Source: Glycomyces tritici
GTDB lineage: Bacteria > Actinomycetota > Actinomycetes > Mycobacteriales > Micromonosporaceae
DNA: 64,000 nt
Assembly: GCF_030403505.1 (NCBI RefSeq)
Contig: NZ_JAUEMJ010000004.1
Location: 572,367 to 636,366 of the forward strand
Direction: 5' to 3'
Shown here: positions 46,604 through 54,855 of the stretch, piece after piece
Layout: every line of letters begins with the position of its first letter
Position numbering within the stretch: the first letter of the stretch is position 1
Notes under the pieces: model-generated
The model's database searches: none
Seen by the model: the letters and a program-made list of their open reading frames with translations, nothing else
What the model was told of the DNA's origin: nothing
Made by a program: the position numbers and the translations under genes

Positions 46604-46696
46604 TTACGCGGTCTTGACGCCCTGCCTGCTGAAACACGGTACGACCCGGGCGGCTCCGGCGACGCACACGATCGCGAAGATGATGGCGAACGGCAC
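46604..46696 (-). CDS. Possible 30-residue membrane peptide
   Basis: From GTG 46696: PFAIIFAIVCVAGAARVV is a plausible single helix, followed by a short basic tail. It lies in the 394-bp stretch between the ESX-like cassette and the kdp operon, in the kdp direction. No convincing ribosome site, so this is tentative. The rest of 46460-46853 shows no gene. Confidence 0.3.
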   Translation of the reverse strand: MPFAIIFAIVCVAGAARVVPCFSRQGVKTA

Positions 46697-46853
46697 GAAC
46701 AGGCCCTACTTGCTCACCTCGTCGGCCCACGCGCGGGCCGCTCGTCACCGAGGAACCGCGACTGCGCACAGCCTCGAGCCGAGCCGCGTCATCCGCTGGC
46801 TCTTGACCGGCTCCAGCCAACACGACGCACTTCTGGCGGGCTTCCGGCGCCCC

Positions 46854-48137
46854 TCAGCGCAGACGGGCGCGGTATTCAGCGAGTTCCAGGCGGTCGAGGC
46901 GCGGCACCGCGGTGATCTCGGCGGTGAGGACTTCCTCGCGGGTCTCCCCCGCGGTCAGGTGGATCGTCCGCCGGAACACGGCTCTGTCCAGGTCGACGAC
47001 CGTGTGCGGGCCGATCTGCCGATGCGGCACCGCGACGCGCACCACCAGTTCGTGCTCGCCGGGCTGGAGCTGCAGCCACATCCGGGTCCAACTCGCCCGC
47101 ACCGCCTTGCCGTCGACGAACACCTCGGGAGCGGGGACCCATGGCCTGCAGCCCGGTGCTTCGGGTTCGCCGATGCGAATCGCCCGCCACCGCTGCATCA
47201 CGCTCAGCTTCCCGCCTCCTGCGAGCGCCGCCAGCACCTCCGGTGGATACGCGTCGATCATGAATCGCAGGTGGAGCCCGAGCCCGGCCCATCCCGGTGC
47301 GGGTGCGATCCGTTCGGGCGCATCGGCATCGAGGATGCGGAGTCCCTGCGGGTCCCGATCCGCAGGCGCATCGGCCACCATGACCCTGCGCAGTCGCGCC
47401 TGCTTCGCCAGTGATCCGGCGATGACGGCGACGCCCACGCCGAGTCCGACCGCGATGGCGCCGATGACGGCCGTGTTGCCGATGGCGGACGAGAACCCGG
47501 ACGGGTTCGCGAGCGCCGCCGCGGTCGCACCGCCCATGAGCGCCATGCCGCCCAGGACGATCAGGAAGTACCAGCCGGTGCTACCCGGACCGCGTCGCCG
47601 CTCGCGGAACCGCGTGAGGTCGTAGGCCTGGTTGCCGGCCTCGTAGTGGCGGTGGGCGCTGGCGCCGATGACGCTCGTGTAGTCGAGGTCGATCCGTTGG
47701 CCTCGTTCGAGGTTCACGGTCTTGTAGCAGCGTGAATGGCTGCTGGTGACCGCGATCAGGTGCTCGCCCGGCGGCAGCGTGAGCTTGGTCGTCCCCCAGC
47801 CCCATGAGGCCGGAACGCCGTCGACGCTCACGAGCGGGACCAATGGCCGTGAGACTTGGAGCGAGGGGTTCCATTCACGTGAGTGCTGGTTCCCCCAGGC
47901 GGTGCGGACCACCACCATGGCGTTGGCGGCATCGGTGTCACTCGGTGACAGGTCGATCCGGCGCCCGGCCTGGACCGCCACGGCCGCATCGGGATGCGGC
48001 CGGGCGGCCCAGGCGCGGAACGGCGGGAAGGTCTTGAACGCGGTGAAGCGTCGCGTCCCCGGCAGCACCGGCCAGCAAACGAGCAGCGCGATGGCGAGCA
48101 GTCCGAAGACCCACCCAATGAGGTCGTCAGTGCTCAT
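46854..48137 (-). CDS. Membrane protein of the ESX-like cassette
   Basis: A 427-residue protein with one N-terminal helix (LIGWVFGLLAIALLVCWPVL) and two central helices (about 190-240). Flanking soluble regions look like beta-sandwich repeats: KLTLPPGEHLIAVTSSHSR and MWLQLQPGEHELVVRVAVPH share the L-PGEH pattern, so the outer domain is duplicated. Not a named family. It is last in a minus-strand set of four genes with WXG100/EspC-like products. Confidence 0.72.
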   Translation of the reverse strand: MSTDDLIGWVFGLLAIALLVCWPVLPGTRRFTAFKTFPPFRAWAARPHPDAAVAVQAGRRIDLSPSDTDAANAMVVVRTAWGNQHSREWNPSLQVSRPLVPLVSVDGVPASWGWGTTKLTLPPGEHLIAVTSSHSRCYKTVNLERGQRIDLDYTSVIGASAHRHYEAGNQAYDLTRFRERRRGPGSTGWYFLIVLGGMALMGGATAAALANPSGFSSAIGNTAVIGAIAVGLGVGVAVIAGSLAKQARLRRVMVADAPADRDPQGLRILDADAPERIAPAPGWAGLGLHLRFMIDAYPPEVLAALAGGGKLSVMQRWRAIRIGEPEAPGCRPWVPAPEVFVDGKAVRASWTRMWLQLQPGEHELVVRVAVPHRQIGPHTVVDLDRAVFRRTIHLTAGETREEVLTAEITAVPRLDRLELAEYRARLR

Positions 48138-48166
48138 GCGCTACCGGTCTCCCTTGGTCCAATCGT

Positions 48167-49126
48167 TCAGCCCCAGTCGGGGGCGTCGTCGTCGGCCCAC
48201 CCGGGGGCCTCGATCGTGGGGATGAAGTCGAGGTTGCCCGGGTCGAGGCCGGTCTCCGCCCGCGGGTCGTTCTTACCGTCGACGCTGCCGTCCTGGGCCA
48301 TGTCATTGACGTTGAGCCCGGTGTTGTAGACGCCCTGGCCGCCCATGAACAGGTGAGCGAAACCGGGGGCGACGTGCTTGCCGCCCGAGGGCGCCATCGC
48401 GTTCCGCAGCCCCAACTGAGCGAGCCCTTGCGCCATGTTGAACGCGGTGGGGCCGACCAGCTCGAGGGGGTTGACCACGTTGCCCTGGGTGGCGAGGACG
48501 GTCCAGGAGAGGCCCATGCCCGCCCCGATCCCGGCGGCGAGCCCCTTGCCCAGCACCGTGAGCGCGGTGTCGAGGGCCTTCAGGATGGTGAGACCGGTGG
48601 CGGCGACGGTCATCGCCGCCGCCCGGACCGCCTGGGCGGCGGCCGCGGTGAGCGGGAACGCCTGGAGCGGCCAGTACACCAGCGCCATGGCCATGAGGAT
48701 CATCGCGAGGGCCGTGTAAGCGGTGACCATGACCGCCAGCAGGGCGGCGATGGAGAACAGGCCGATGCCGACCTCGATCGCGAAGGTGGCGATGGTCCAC
48801 AGCTGGGTCTGGACTTTTCCGGCCTGGTCGATGAAGGCCTGGCAGTCGTCCCCGTCCCAGGATTCGGCGTCCATCGCGTCGATCTCGTCCTGAAGGGCCT
48901 GGGCGGCGGTGATGTACTTCTCGGCGAGCTGGAACCAGTAGGCGCCGACCATCATGATCTGGCCGGGGTTGCACTGGTTCATGTAGATGATGCGGGCGAT
49001 CTGCGTGCAGCAGGGGCCGAAGGTGAAGGCGGGCAGGACGATCTCGACCGCCGCGGCCGGGGCCATGACGGCGAAGGTGTCCATCATGCCCTGGAAGGAC
49101 TCGGGTTCGGGTGCACCGATTGACAT
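48167..49126 (-). CDS. WXG100-superfamily protein with hydrophobic segment
   Basis: A 319-residue protein. A helix-turn-helix hairpin (about 65-115) has WDGDDCQAF in the place of the WXG turn, as in type VII substrates. It is followed by two or three hydrophobic stretches (FSIAALLAVMVTAYTALAMI and others) and a polar C-terminus. It lies next to the EspC-like gene. Probably a type VII secreted or membrane-inserted effector carrier. Start ATG 49126. Confidence 0.72.
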   Translation of the reverse strand: MSIGAPEPESFQGMMDTFAVMAPAAAVEIVLPAFTFGPCCTQIARIIYMNQCNPGQIMMVGAYWFQLAEKYITAAQALQDEIDAMDAESWDGDDCQAFIDQAGKVQTQLWTIATFAIEVGIGLFSIAALLAVMVTAYTALAMILMAMALVYWPLQAFPLTAAAAQAVRAAAMTVAATGLTILKALDTALTVLGKGLAAGIGAGMGLSWTVLATQGNVVNPLELVGPTAFNMAQGLAQLGLRNAMAPSGGKHVAPGFAHLFMGGQGVYNTGLNVNDMAQDGSVDGKNDPRAETGLDPGNLDFIPTIEAPGWADDDAPDWG

Positions 49127-49161
49127 CGAGCGGTTCCTTACGGTTCAGAGGGATGCGGTGG

Positions 49162-49455
49162 TCACTTGAAGTCGGCGGCGCCCGCCGCGTCGGCGTCCTC
49201 CCAGGCGGTGGCGCAGCCTTCGAGGTTGTCGTTCATGGTCTGGAAGCACTCGGCGGCGCCCTGGACCATCTCGTTCATGTAGCTCACGGCCGTGGTGTAG
49301 ACCATGGCGAGCGAGGGGTCGACGGACGTGTACAGCGCCTGGTCGATGCCGCGCAGGTTCGGCAGGAGCTCGTTGGCCTCCTCCAGGGTGGGGGTGACGT
49401 TGCTCTTGATGTTGGTGCCCAGTTGGCGGATGGTCTCGGGGTCTACTTTCGGCAT
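49162..49455 (-). CDS. EspC/WXG100-like type VII secretion substrate
   Basis: A 97-residue helical protein (VDPETIRQLGTNIKSNVTPT through NDNLEGCATAWEDADAAGA). Its size, two-helix layout and final TAW-x-x-AD segment resemble ESX-1 EspC-like (T7SS EspC) proteins. ATG 49455, with a GAGGA site upstream, is chosen over the longer frame. It is located between the 262- and 319-residue gene products in the same direction. Confidence 0.75.
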   Translation of the reverse strand: MPKVDPETIRQLGTNIKSNVTPTLEEANELLPNLRGIDQALYTSVDPSLAMVYTTAVSYMNEMVQGAAECFQTMNDNLEGCATAWEDADAAGAADFK

Positions 49456-49462
49456 GTCGTCC

Positions 49463-50251
49463 TCACTGTCCTCGAAGCCGGCGGATCTGTTCATCGTGGT
49501 CTTGGCGCAGGAACGCCGCCTGACCGATCGATTTGCGCGCAAATGCCCGGGCCTCGGCGGGCATGCCGTCGACCTGGTCCATGGTCAACGGGAGCCCCAT
49601 GGCGTCGATGCCCGCACGCTGACGCTCCGCCAGGTCCTGGGCGGCGCGCGCGGTGGTCTCGTTGATCTCCCGGGCCAGGGCGTCCGGGCCGAGCTCGCGG
49701 GCGTGGATGCCGAGCAGGAGGCGGGCGATCGGGTATTCGCCGTCGGACTCGACCGTCACGTCACCTTCGGGACTGGTGGCAGTGCCGATGGACTCGTCGA
49801 GCGCGGCCTCGGGTGCCCGGCCTCCCTGTGCGCCTTGGAATCGTTCAAGCATCGCGATCGCCATGTCGAGGTTGCCGATCGGGTATTCGGAGCTGAGCGC
49901 TGACCGCGACTGGACCCGCGGGTCCTCAGGGGGCAGATCGTCGTCGGCGCCGAACCGGGCCCGATTGCGCTCGATGACGGCGTTCAATCCGTTCTCCCGC
50001 AGGCCGTCGCGCAGGTCCTTGAGTTCAGCCAACGCATCGACGGCCGAACCTGGGAGCGAGTCCGCGGCGGACCGCGACGCGTCGGCGGCGTCCCGCGCGG
50101 TGTACGTGATGAGTTCGGCCAGATCGCGTGCGGGCATCCGCACGGCCTCCGTGGCGAGTCGGACGATCGGGGTCGGACTGCCGCCGTCCACGACGGTGAC
50201 GTTGCCGCATCCGCTGGTGTAAGCGGGTGGTGCGGGGTCGATGTCGGTCAT
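49463..50251 (-). CDS. Unrecognised soluble protein heading the ESX-like cassette
   Basis: A 262-residue acidic, helical protein without membrane segments (LAELITYTARDAADASRSAA near the start and AAFLRQDHDEQIRRLRGQ at the end). It ends 7 bp before the EspC-like gene, so they form one operon. A secretion chaperone or substrate role is possible but unproven. Between 50252 and 50449 the sequence has some coding character but no start codon. Confidence 0.68.
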   Translation of the reverse strand: MTDIDPAPPAYTSGCGNVTVVDGGSPTPIVRLATEAVRMPARDLAELITYTARDAADASRSAADSLPGSAVDALAELKDLRDGLRENGLNAVIERNRARFGADDDLPPEDPRVQSRSALSSEYPIGNLDMAIAMLERFQGAQGGRAPEAALDESIGTATSPEGDVTVESDGEYPIARLLLGIHARELGPDALAREINETTARAAQDLAERQRAGIDAMGLPLTMDQVDGMPAEARAFARKSIGQAAFLRQDHDEQIRRLRGQ

Positions 50252-50449
50252 CGATGCTCCAGGTTTCGTTCGACGGTGGATAGGGCGGTCGGGCAGCGGC
50301 GGGCGAGGAGTGCGCCGCCGCCAAGAGCGCGAGCCCCCGAAGACGCCGTTTTGACCAGGCCCTGCTGCGCGGGGACGGTGAAGGCGAATTTGATGATGAG
50401 CAGGCTGACCGTGATCCGCAGCCGGATTGCGGTCGTTTCGGGTGCCGGG

Positions 50450-51343
50450 TCACCGGTCGTCCTTTCGGGTGAAGCGAGCCAGAGGGGCGTCGGGGTCAGC
50501 GAGCATGAGGGCTACGAGCGTGGTGACCGCTGCGGGCTGTTCGTCGGCGGCGAGGTGTCCGGCGTCGTCGATGACGTACAGGTCGACGCCGAGCTTGTCC
50601 CGGACCGCGGGTCCCAGGCGCGCGCGGGGCAGGAACCGGTCGTGGGCGCCGGTCGCGACGATCAGCGGTGCGCCGCGATGCCGAAGCAGGACTTCTTCCG
50701 GCAGCGGCGGCGGCGCGAGCGTGGACCGGCAATGAGCCGCGACCAGATGCAGCCAATGGGCGATCGCCTCCGGCGGTGAGGTTCCCGGCGCGGTGAAACC
50801 TTCCAGCATCGCCTCGGTCCGTTCGAGGGTCGGGGCGAGCAGCCACCACAGCGAGGGCACCATCATGCGCAGGTCCACGTGCAGGGGGACGACACCTGCC
50901 GGAGCGAGAAGCACTCGCCCGGTGATCCGGTCGGAATCGCACGACAACAGGACCGAGCCGCCCAGCGAGTGGCCCACAGCGGTCACTGGTTCGGCGTCGA
51001 TCGCGTCAAGGACCGCGGTGAGCTTGCGCCCGTACCATTCCCGATGCGCCGCGCGGGGGCGCTCGCCGCTGCTCAGGCCCGGTTGACCGGGAAGGTCGAC
51101 GAGAATGACGCCCCAGCGGCGCGCGAGGGACTCGGCGATGGTGAGGCTGCTGGCGGCGTTGAAGTTCGTGCCCGGTACGAACAAGACCCGGGCGGGTCCG
51201 ACGCCGACGTGGGTCAGATGCACCTGGGCGTCACCGACATCGACCGTTTCGCGACGGTGCGGCACCTCCCAGGCGTCGAGCCGGGACCGGCACCACCGTG
51301 CGACGACTTCGCGGTCGGCCTTCGATTTGTAGAGGGTGCGCAA
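50450..51343 (-). CDS. Alpha/beta hydrolase
   Basis: A 297-residue hydrolase: VLFVPGTNFNAASSLTIAE (oxyanion region), VTAVGHSLGGSVLLSC (nucleophile elbow, Ser), ATGAHDRFLPRARL (Asp) and DDAGHLAADEQ (His). TTG 51343 is proposed as start because GGAG lies 5 nt upstream, directly after the conserved leader element; a longer frame to 51454 would run through that element. Substrate unknown. Adjacent to and divergent from GbsR regulator 3. Confidence 0.85.
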   Translation of the reverse strand: MRTLYKSKADREVVARWCRSRLDAWEVPHRRETVDVGDAQVHLTHVGVGPARVLFVPGTNFNAASSLTIAESLARRWGVILVDLPGQPGLSSGERPRAAHREWYGRKLTAVLDAIDAEPVTAVGHSLGGSVLLSCDSDRITGRVLLAPAGVVPLHVDLRMMVPSLWWLLAPTLERTEAMLEGFTAPGTSPPEAIAHWLHLVAAHCRSTLAPPPLPEEVLLRHRGAPLIVATGAHDRFLPRARLGPAVRDKLGVDLYVIDDAGHLAADEQPAAVTTLVALMLADPDAPLARFTRKDDR

Positions 51344-51348
51344 GCGGG

Positions 51349-51416
51349 CTCCGATCGTAGGGCAGTGGAAAACCACGCCGACCAGACTTCCCGGCACACC
51401 AGCCCCGACCCTACCG
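51349..51416 (-). ncRNA. Candidate cis-regulatory RNA, copy 2 (hydrolase leader)
   Basis: Same architecture as at 33587-33655. An outer strand GTAGGG (51409-51414) pairs perfectly with CCCTAC (51357-51362). The 26-nt core (51377-51402) is identical to the nhaA copy, and GATCGGAG carries the ribosome site 5 nt before TTG. Flanking sequence differs, so conservation is confined to the element. Confidence 0.62.
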
Positions 51417-51477
51417 CAGTACAACAATTCACCAAACGGACCGTCTTTGGCCATGCACCTCAGCTAGCAGTTCAACT

Positions 51478-51495
51478 TTTCAATCATTATTGAAA
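51478..51495 (+). promoter_or_regulatory. Palindromic operator of GbsR regulator 3
   Basis: TTTCAAT-CATT-ATTGAAA, 7-bp perfect arms, between the divergent hydrolase and regulator genes and 50 bp before the regulator start. It shares the TTCA/TGAA half-sites of the palindromes at 33801 and 37072. Confidence 0.7.
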
Positions 51496-51545
51496 TTTCT
51501 GACCGAGCAGCGTACTGTCGGGATGATCCGCCGAAAGGAGACGCC

Positions 51546-52013
51546 ATGAGCGGCGAACGCACCGGCCGTCACGATTACGCCGACGAGATCGGCCTCTACT
51601 TCGAGAACTACGGCCTCCCCCGCATCCCCGGGCGCATCCTCGGCTGGCTCCTGGTCTGCGAACCGCCGCACCAGACGGCCGAAGAGCTCGCCGAGGAACT
51701 GGACATCAGCCGCGGCTCGGTGAGCATGGCGATGAAGATGCTGGCGGCCAACAAGGCCGTCGTGCGCCACGCCGTCCCCGGTTCACGGCGCACCCACTGG
51801 CGGCTGCGCCCCGGCTTCTGGCTCGACGAGGCCGCTGAGAAGGCCAAGCAGGCTCGCGAGTGGATCAAGCAGACCGACCGCGGGCTCGACCTCCTGGCCG
51901 ACGCGCCTCCCGAGTCCCGTCAGCGCCTCGAGGAGGCCAAGGAGATGTACACCTTCCTCGCCGAGCAGTACGAACGCATCGAAACCCTCTGGCACGAACA
52001 GCGAAAGCAGTGA
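51546..52013 (+). CDS. GbsR/MarR-family transcriptional regulator 3
   Basis: A 155-residue regulator: IPGRILGWLLVCEPPHQTAE, recognition region LAEELDISRGSVSMAMKMLA, wing VPGSRRTHWRLRPGFW. It is the third paralogue in the window. ATG 51546 has AAAGGAG 5 nt upstream. Its stop overlaps the GTG of the ABC ATPase gene, so it heads and probably represses the exporter operon. Confidence 0.9.
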   Translation: MSGERTGRHDYADEIGLYFENYGLPRIPGRILGWLLVCEPPHQTAEELAEELDISRGSVSMAMKMLAANKAVVRHAVPGSRRTHWRLRPGFWLDEAAEKAKQAREWIKQTDRGLDLLADAPPESRQRLEEAKEMYTFLAEQYERIETLWHEQRKQ

Positions 52014-52888
52014 CCCCGTTGAGCCACGTCATCGACATCGAAGGCCTCACCTTCACCTACCCCAAGTCCCCCGAACCGGCCGTGCGCGGCATCGACTTCA
52101 CCGTCGACGCCGGCGAGGTCTTCGGCTTCCTCGGCCCCTCCGGCGCCGGCAAGTCCACCACGCAGAAGATCCTCACCGGGCTCCTCACCGGCCACGGCGG
52201 CTCGGTCGCGGTGTGGGGCAAGGACCCCGCCGTCTGGAAATCGGAGTACTACGAGCGGATCGGGGTCTCCTTCGAGCTGCCCAACCACTACCTCAAGCTC
52301 ACCGGCTTGGAGAACCTCCAGTTCTTCGCCTCGCTGTATAAGGGCCCCAACGAGGACCCCATGGCGCTGCTCGAGCGGGTCGGGCTCGCCGACGCCGCCC
52401 ACACCCGCGTCGCCAAGTACTCCAAGGGCATGCAGATGCGCCTGGTGTTCATCCGCGCCCTCCTGCACCGCCCGCAACTGCTGTTCCTGGACGAACCGAC
52501 CTCCGGCATGGACCCCGCCAACGCCCGCATCGTCAAGGACATCGTGGGCGAACTGCGCGACGAGGGCCGCACCGTCTTCCTCACCACTCACGACATGACC
52601 ACCGCCGACCAACTTTGCGACCGGGTCGCGTTCGTCGTCGACGGGCGCATCGCCGCCTTGGCCTCCCCCACCGAGCACAAACTCTCCCGCAGTCGGCGCC
52701 AAGTCACCGTCACCTACCGCGCCAGCGACTCAGACGACCTGGCCACCAAGGACTTCCCGCTCGACGGACTCGGCGGCGACGAGGCGTTCCGCTCGCTGCT
52801 GAACGACGCCGCGATCGAATCCGTGCACTCCCAGGAGGCCGACCTGGAGGACGTCTTCATTGACGTCACCGGACGGAAGCTGTCATGA
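52010..52888 (+). CDS. ABC transporter ATP-binding protein
   Basis: A 292-residue ATPase. Walker A is GPSGAGKSTT, the signature is YSKGMQMRLVFIRAL (variant LSGGQ) and Walker B LLFLDEPTSGMDP, followed by the H-loop TTHDM. The C-terminal extension is of the DrrA/CcmA export type. GTG 52010 overlaps the regulator's stop; TTG 52019 is an alternative. It works with the two permeases that follow, likely exporting a drug or lipid-like compound. Confidence 0.93.
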   Translation: MTPLSHVIDIEGLTFTYPKSPEPAVRGIDFTVDAGEVFGFLGPSGAGKSTTQKILTGLLTGHGGSVAVWGKDPAVWKSEYYERIGVSFELPNHYLKLTGLENLQFFASLYKGPNEDPMALLERVGLADAAHTRVAKYSKGMQMRLVFIRALLHRPQLLFLDEPTSGMDPANARIVKDIVGELRDEGRTVFLTTHDMTTADQLCDRVAFVVDGRIAALASPTEHKLSRSRRQVTVTYRASDSDDLATKDFPLDGLGGDEAFRSLLNDAAIESVHSQEADLEDVFIDVTGRKLS

Positions 52889-53598
52889 CCGGCGTCCTCA
52901 CCCAGGCCCTGCGGCTCGAGGTGCGCCTGCAATGGCGGTACGGGTTCCTGTACGCGGCGGCGTTCTCGGCGCTCCTCTGGGAGGTCGTCGTCTACCTCAT
53001 CCCCGGGCAGCTCAAAGCCGCCTCGATGACCTACATCATCTTCGGCGACCTGGCCCTGGTCGGGTTCTTCTTCATCGCCGGGGCCGTGTTCTTCGAACGC
53101 GGCGAGCGCACACTCTTCGCACTCCTGGTCTCCCCCTTGCGCTTCCGCGCCTACTACACCGCGAAGCTCACCGCGCTCGCCGCGCTGAGCCTGCTCCTGT
53201 CGCTGATCATCGCGTTCTCAGGCGTCGGCCTCGACTTCGAGCCGTTCTCGTTCACGGCCGGCGTGGTGCTGTGCGCACTGCTGTTCCTGACGTGCAGTTT
53301 CATCTCCGCGACGCCGTTCACTTCGATCAGCGAGTGGATCATCCCGTCCACACTGGTGCTCGCGGTCCTCAATGTCCCGCTCATCAACTACTCGGGCCTG
53401 TGGGAACACCCGATCACCTACCTCATCCCGACCCAGGGGGTGCTGCTGCTGATGGGCCACTCGTTCGGCCGGGTCGACCTGGCCGCCTGGCAGTGGCTCT
53501 ACGCCCTCGCGTACCCGGTCGCCGTGCTCGCCGCGCTCGGTCTCCTCTCTCGCAAGATGTTCGACCGGCACATCGCCGCCAGCGAAGGCGGTGAGTGA
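52885..53598 (+). CDS. ABC-2 type permease (first)
   Basis: A 237-residue membrane protein with about six helices (YIIFGDLALVGFFFIAGAVF, LTALAALSLLLSLIIAFSGV, PTQGVLLLMGHSFG). The ATG overlaps the ATPase stop (ATGA). It is related in plan to fluoroquinolone or drug export permeases, but no specific substrate is visible. Confidence 0.87.
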   Translation: MTGVLTQALRLEVRLQWRYGFLYAAAFSALLWEVVVYLIPGQLKAASMTYIIFGDLALVGFFFIAGAVFFERGERTLFALLVSPLRFRAYYTAKLTALAALSLLLSLIIAFSGVGLDFEPFSFTAGVVLCALLFLTCSFISATPFTSISEWIIPSTLVLAVLNVPLINYSGLWEHPITYLIPTQGVLLLMGHSFGRVDLAAWQWLYALAYPVAVLAALGLLSRKMFDRHIAASEGGE

Positions 53599-54331
53599 CA
53601 TGCCCAGCGCCGTATCGACCTTCGGCCGCAACGACCTGCGGAACATCCGCCGCGACAGCCTCCTCGCCGGGATCGTCTTCGGACCGTTCATCTACGCGGC
53701 CACGATGTGGCTGCTGCCCATGTTCACCCGTTACCTGGACCGCGACCACGGCTTCGACCTGGTCCCGTACTACCCGCTCATCCTCAGTGCCTTCATCGTG
53801 GTCGGACCGATCGCCGTCCTCGGCGCGGTCTGCGGGATGCTGCTGATGGACGACAAGGATCAGCGGACCCTCGCGGCCCTGCGGGTGACGCCCGCGCCGC
53901 CGATGGGCTACCCGCTCTACCGCGCGGCCACCACGGTCTCCGCTACCGCGGTCTCGCTCATAGCCGCGATGGCGTTGACCGGGCAAGTCCCGGCCGCGAT
54001 CGTCGCCGCGTCCGTCCCGATCACCGTCCTGTGCGGACTCAATGCAGCGATGGTCGGCTTCGGCCTAGCCGCACTGGCGCGCAACAAGGTCGAAGGGCTC
54101 GCGATCGTCCGCGCGATCGGCATGCTGCTGTTCGGCCTCCCCATGGTGCCGTTCTTCTCCGACCACCCGGCGATGCTCGGCTTCGGCATCATCCCGACCT
54201 ACTGGCCTGCCAAGGCCTTCTGGGAAGTCTGGGACGGCGGCAATCCGTGGCCCTATCTCGTAGTGGGAGCCGTTTACGCGGGAGTGGTCGGTTGGTGGCT
54301 GCTGAAACGACTCGCCTCGCAGAAGTACTGA
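53591..54331 (+). CDS. ABC-2 type permease (second)
   Basis: A 246-residue six-helix protein (SLLAGIVFGPFIYAATMWLL, LILSAFIVVGPIAVLGAVCG, PYLVVGAVYAGVVGWWLLKR). A MDDKDQRTLAALRVTP loop is typical of ABC-2 permeases. GTG 53591 overlaps the previous stop. With its partner it forms a heterodimeric exporter. Confidence 0.87.
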   Translation: MSDMPSAVSTFGRNDLRNIRRDSLLAGIVFGPFIYAATMWLLPMFTRYLDRDHGFDLVPYYPLILSAFIVVGPIAVLGAVCGMLLMDDKDQRTLAALRVTPAPPMGYPLYRAATTVSATAVSLIAAMALTGQVPAAIVAASVPITVLCGLNAAMVGFGLAALARNKVEGLAIVRAIGMLLFGLPMVPFFSDHPAMLGFGIIPTYWPAKAFWEVWDGGNPWPYLVVGAVYAGVVGWWLLKRLASQKY

Positions 54332-54432
54332 ACCCGTGGAGGGCGGGGCGCTTCCCGCCCGTCCTCCGCCATCCCCAGGGCCCGGGATCGCAAGGGCTGA
54401 GCACGAGTCGCGTTCGACGCTACGCTGTGGAC

Positions 54433-54585
54433 ATGCCCACCCCCGCCCCCTGGCTGATCATCACGTTCACCGCGATCGCCTGCGCGCTCGCCGTTAGCGC
54501 AGCCAAACTCGTGGTCACCCGCCTGCTGCTACGCGAGGTCGCGCTCAACGGCACCGACCACCGATCCCATGCCGAGCAAGGCTAA
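54433..54585 (+). CDS. Small single-pass membrane protein
   Basis: A 50-residue ORF from ATG 54433 with one helix (APWLIITFTAIACALAVSAA). No family recognised, and no good ribosome site. Its end overlaps the transposase remnant in another frame. Confidence 0.4.
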   Translation: MPTPAPWLIITFTAIACALAVSAAKLVVTRLLLREVALNGTDHRSHAEQG

Positions 54586-54697
54586 AGCCATCGGCGACTA
54601 CGTCAGATGGCGCAACCAGAACGCCAGGCCCAAAACCAGATTCGCGATCAACTCCAAGATCCGCCACCCCGATTACCGACCCAACGTTCCCGGATAA
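54569..54697 (+). pseudogene. C-terminal fragment of a transposase (IS630-like)
   Basis: 42 codons reading KAIGDYVRWRNQNARPKTRF and NSKIRHPDYRPNV, like the tails of IS630-type transposases (helix with YxRWRN-x-x-A-x-PK). The rest of the element is absent, so this is a relic. Confidence 0.5.
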
Positions 54698-54725
54698 GCC
54701 ACTAGCACCGGCCCTGTGCCCGGGC

Positions 54726-54815
54726 TCAACTCGATCGGGCCTGCCGCATGGCCGCGATCTCGGCGGCGACGACCCCGGCGAGTGGAATGAGCGCCAGCCA
54801 GACGACGGCGGCCAT
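54726..54815 (-). CDS. Possible 29-residue membrane peptide
   Basis: From ATG 54815: AAVVWLALIPLAGVVAAEIA is a hydrophobic helix, followed by MRQARSS. No strong ribosome site, and the terminator of the neighbouring gene covers the region just upstream, so this is tentative. Confidence 0.25.
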   Translation of the reverse strand: MAAVVWLALIPLAGVVAAEIAAMRQARSS

Positions 54816-54817
54816 AC

Positions 54818-54843
54818 TCGCGTCCCTGGTACCGGGGACGCGA
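54818..54843 (-). terminator. Hairpin after the 54856 gene
   Basis: A 9-bp perfect stem (54818-54826 with 54835-54843), 13 bp beyond the stop codon of the anchored protein gene on the minus strand. Confidence 0.7.
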
Positions 54844-54855
54844 GCATCGCCATCG

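Noticed and set aside
46460..46853. Search for a c-di-AMP (ydaO) riboswitch before kdp
   Set aside because: The region lacks the conserved ydaO sequence blocks on either strand as far as I can read.
50252..50449. A coding-like frame ending at the start of the 262-residue protein gene
   Set aside because: It ends in an attractive overlap (TGA with ATG at 50251), but no ATG, GTG or TTG occurs in frame before a stop, and no family is recognised.
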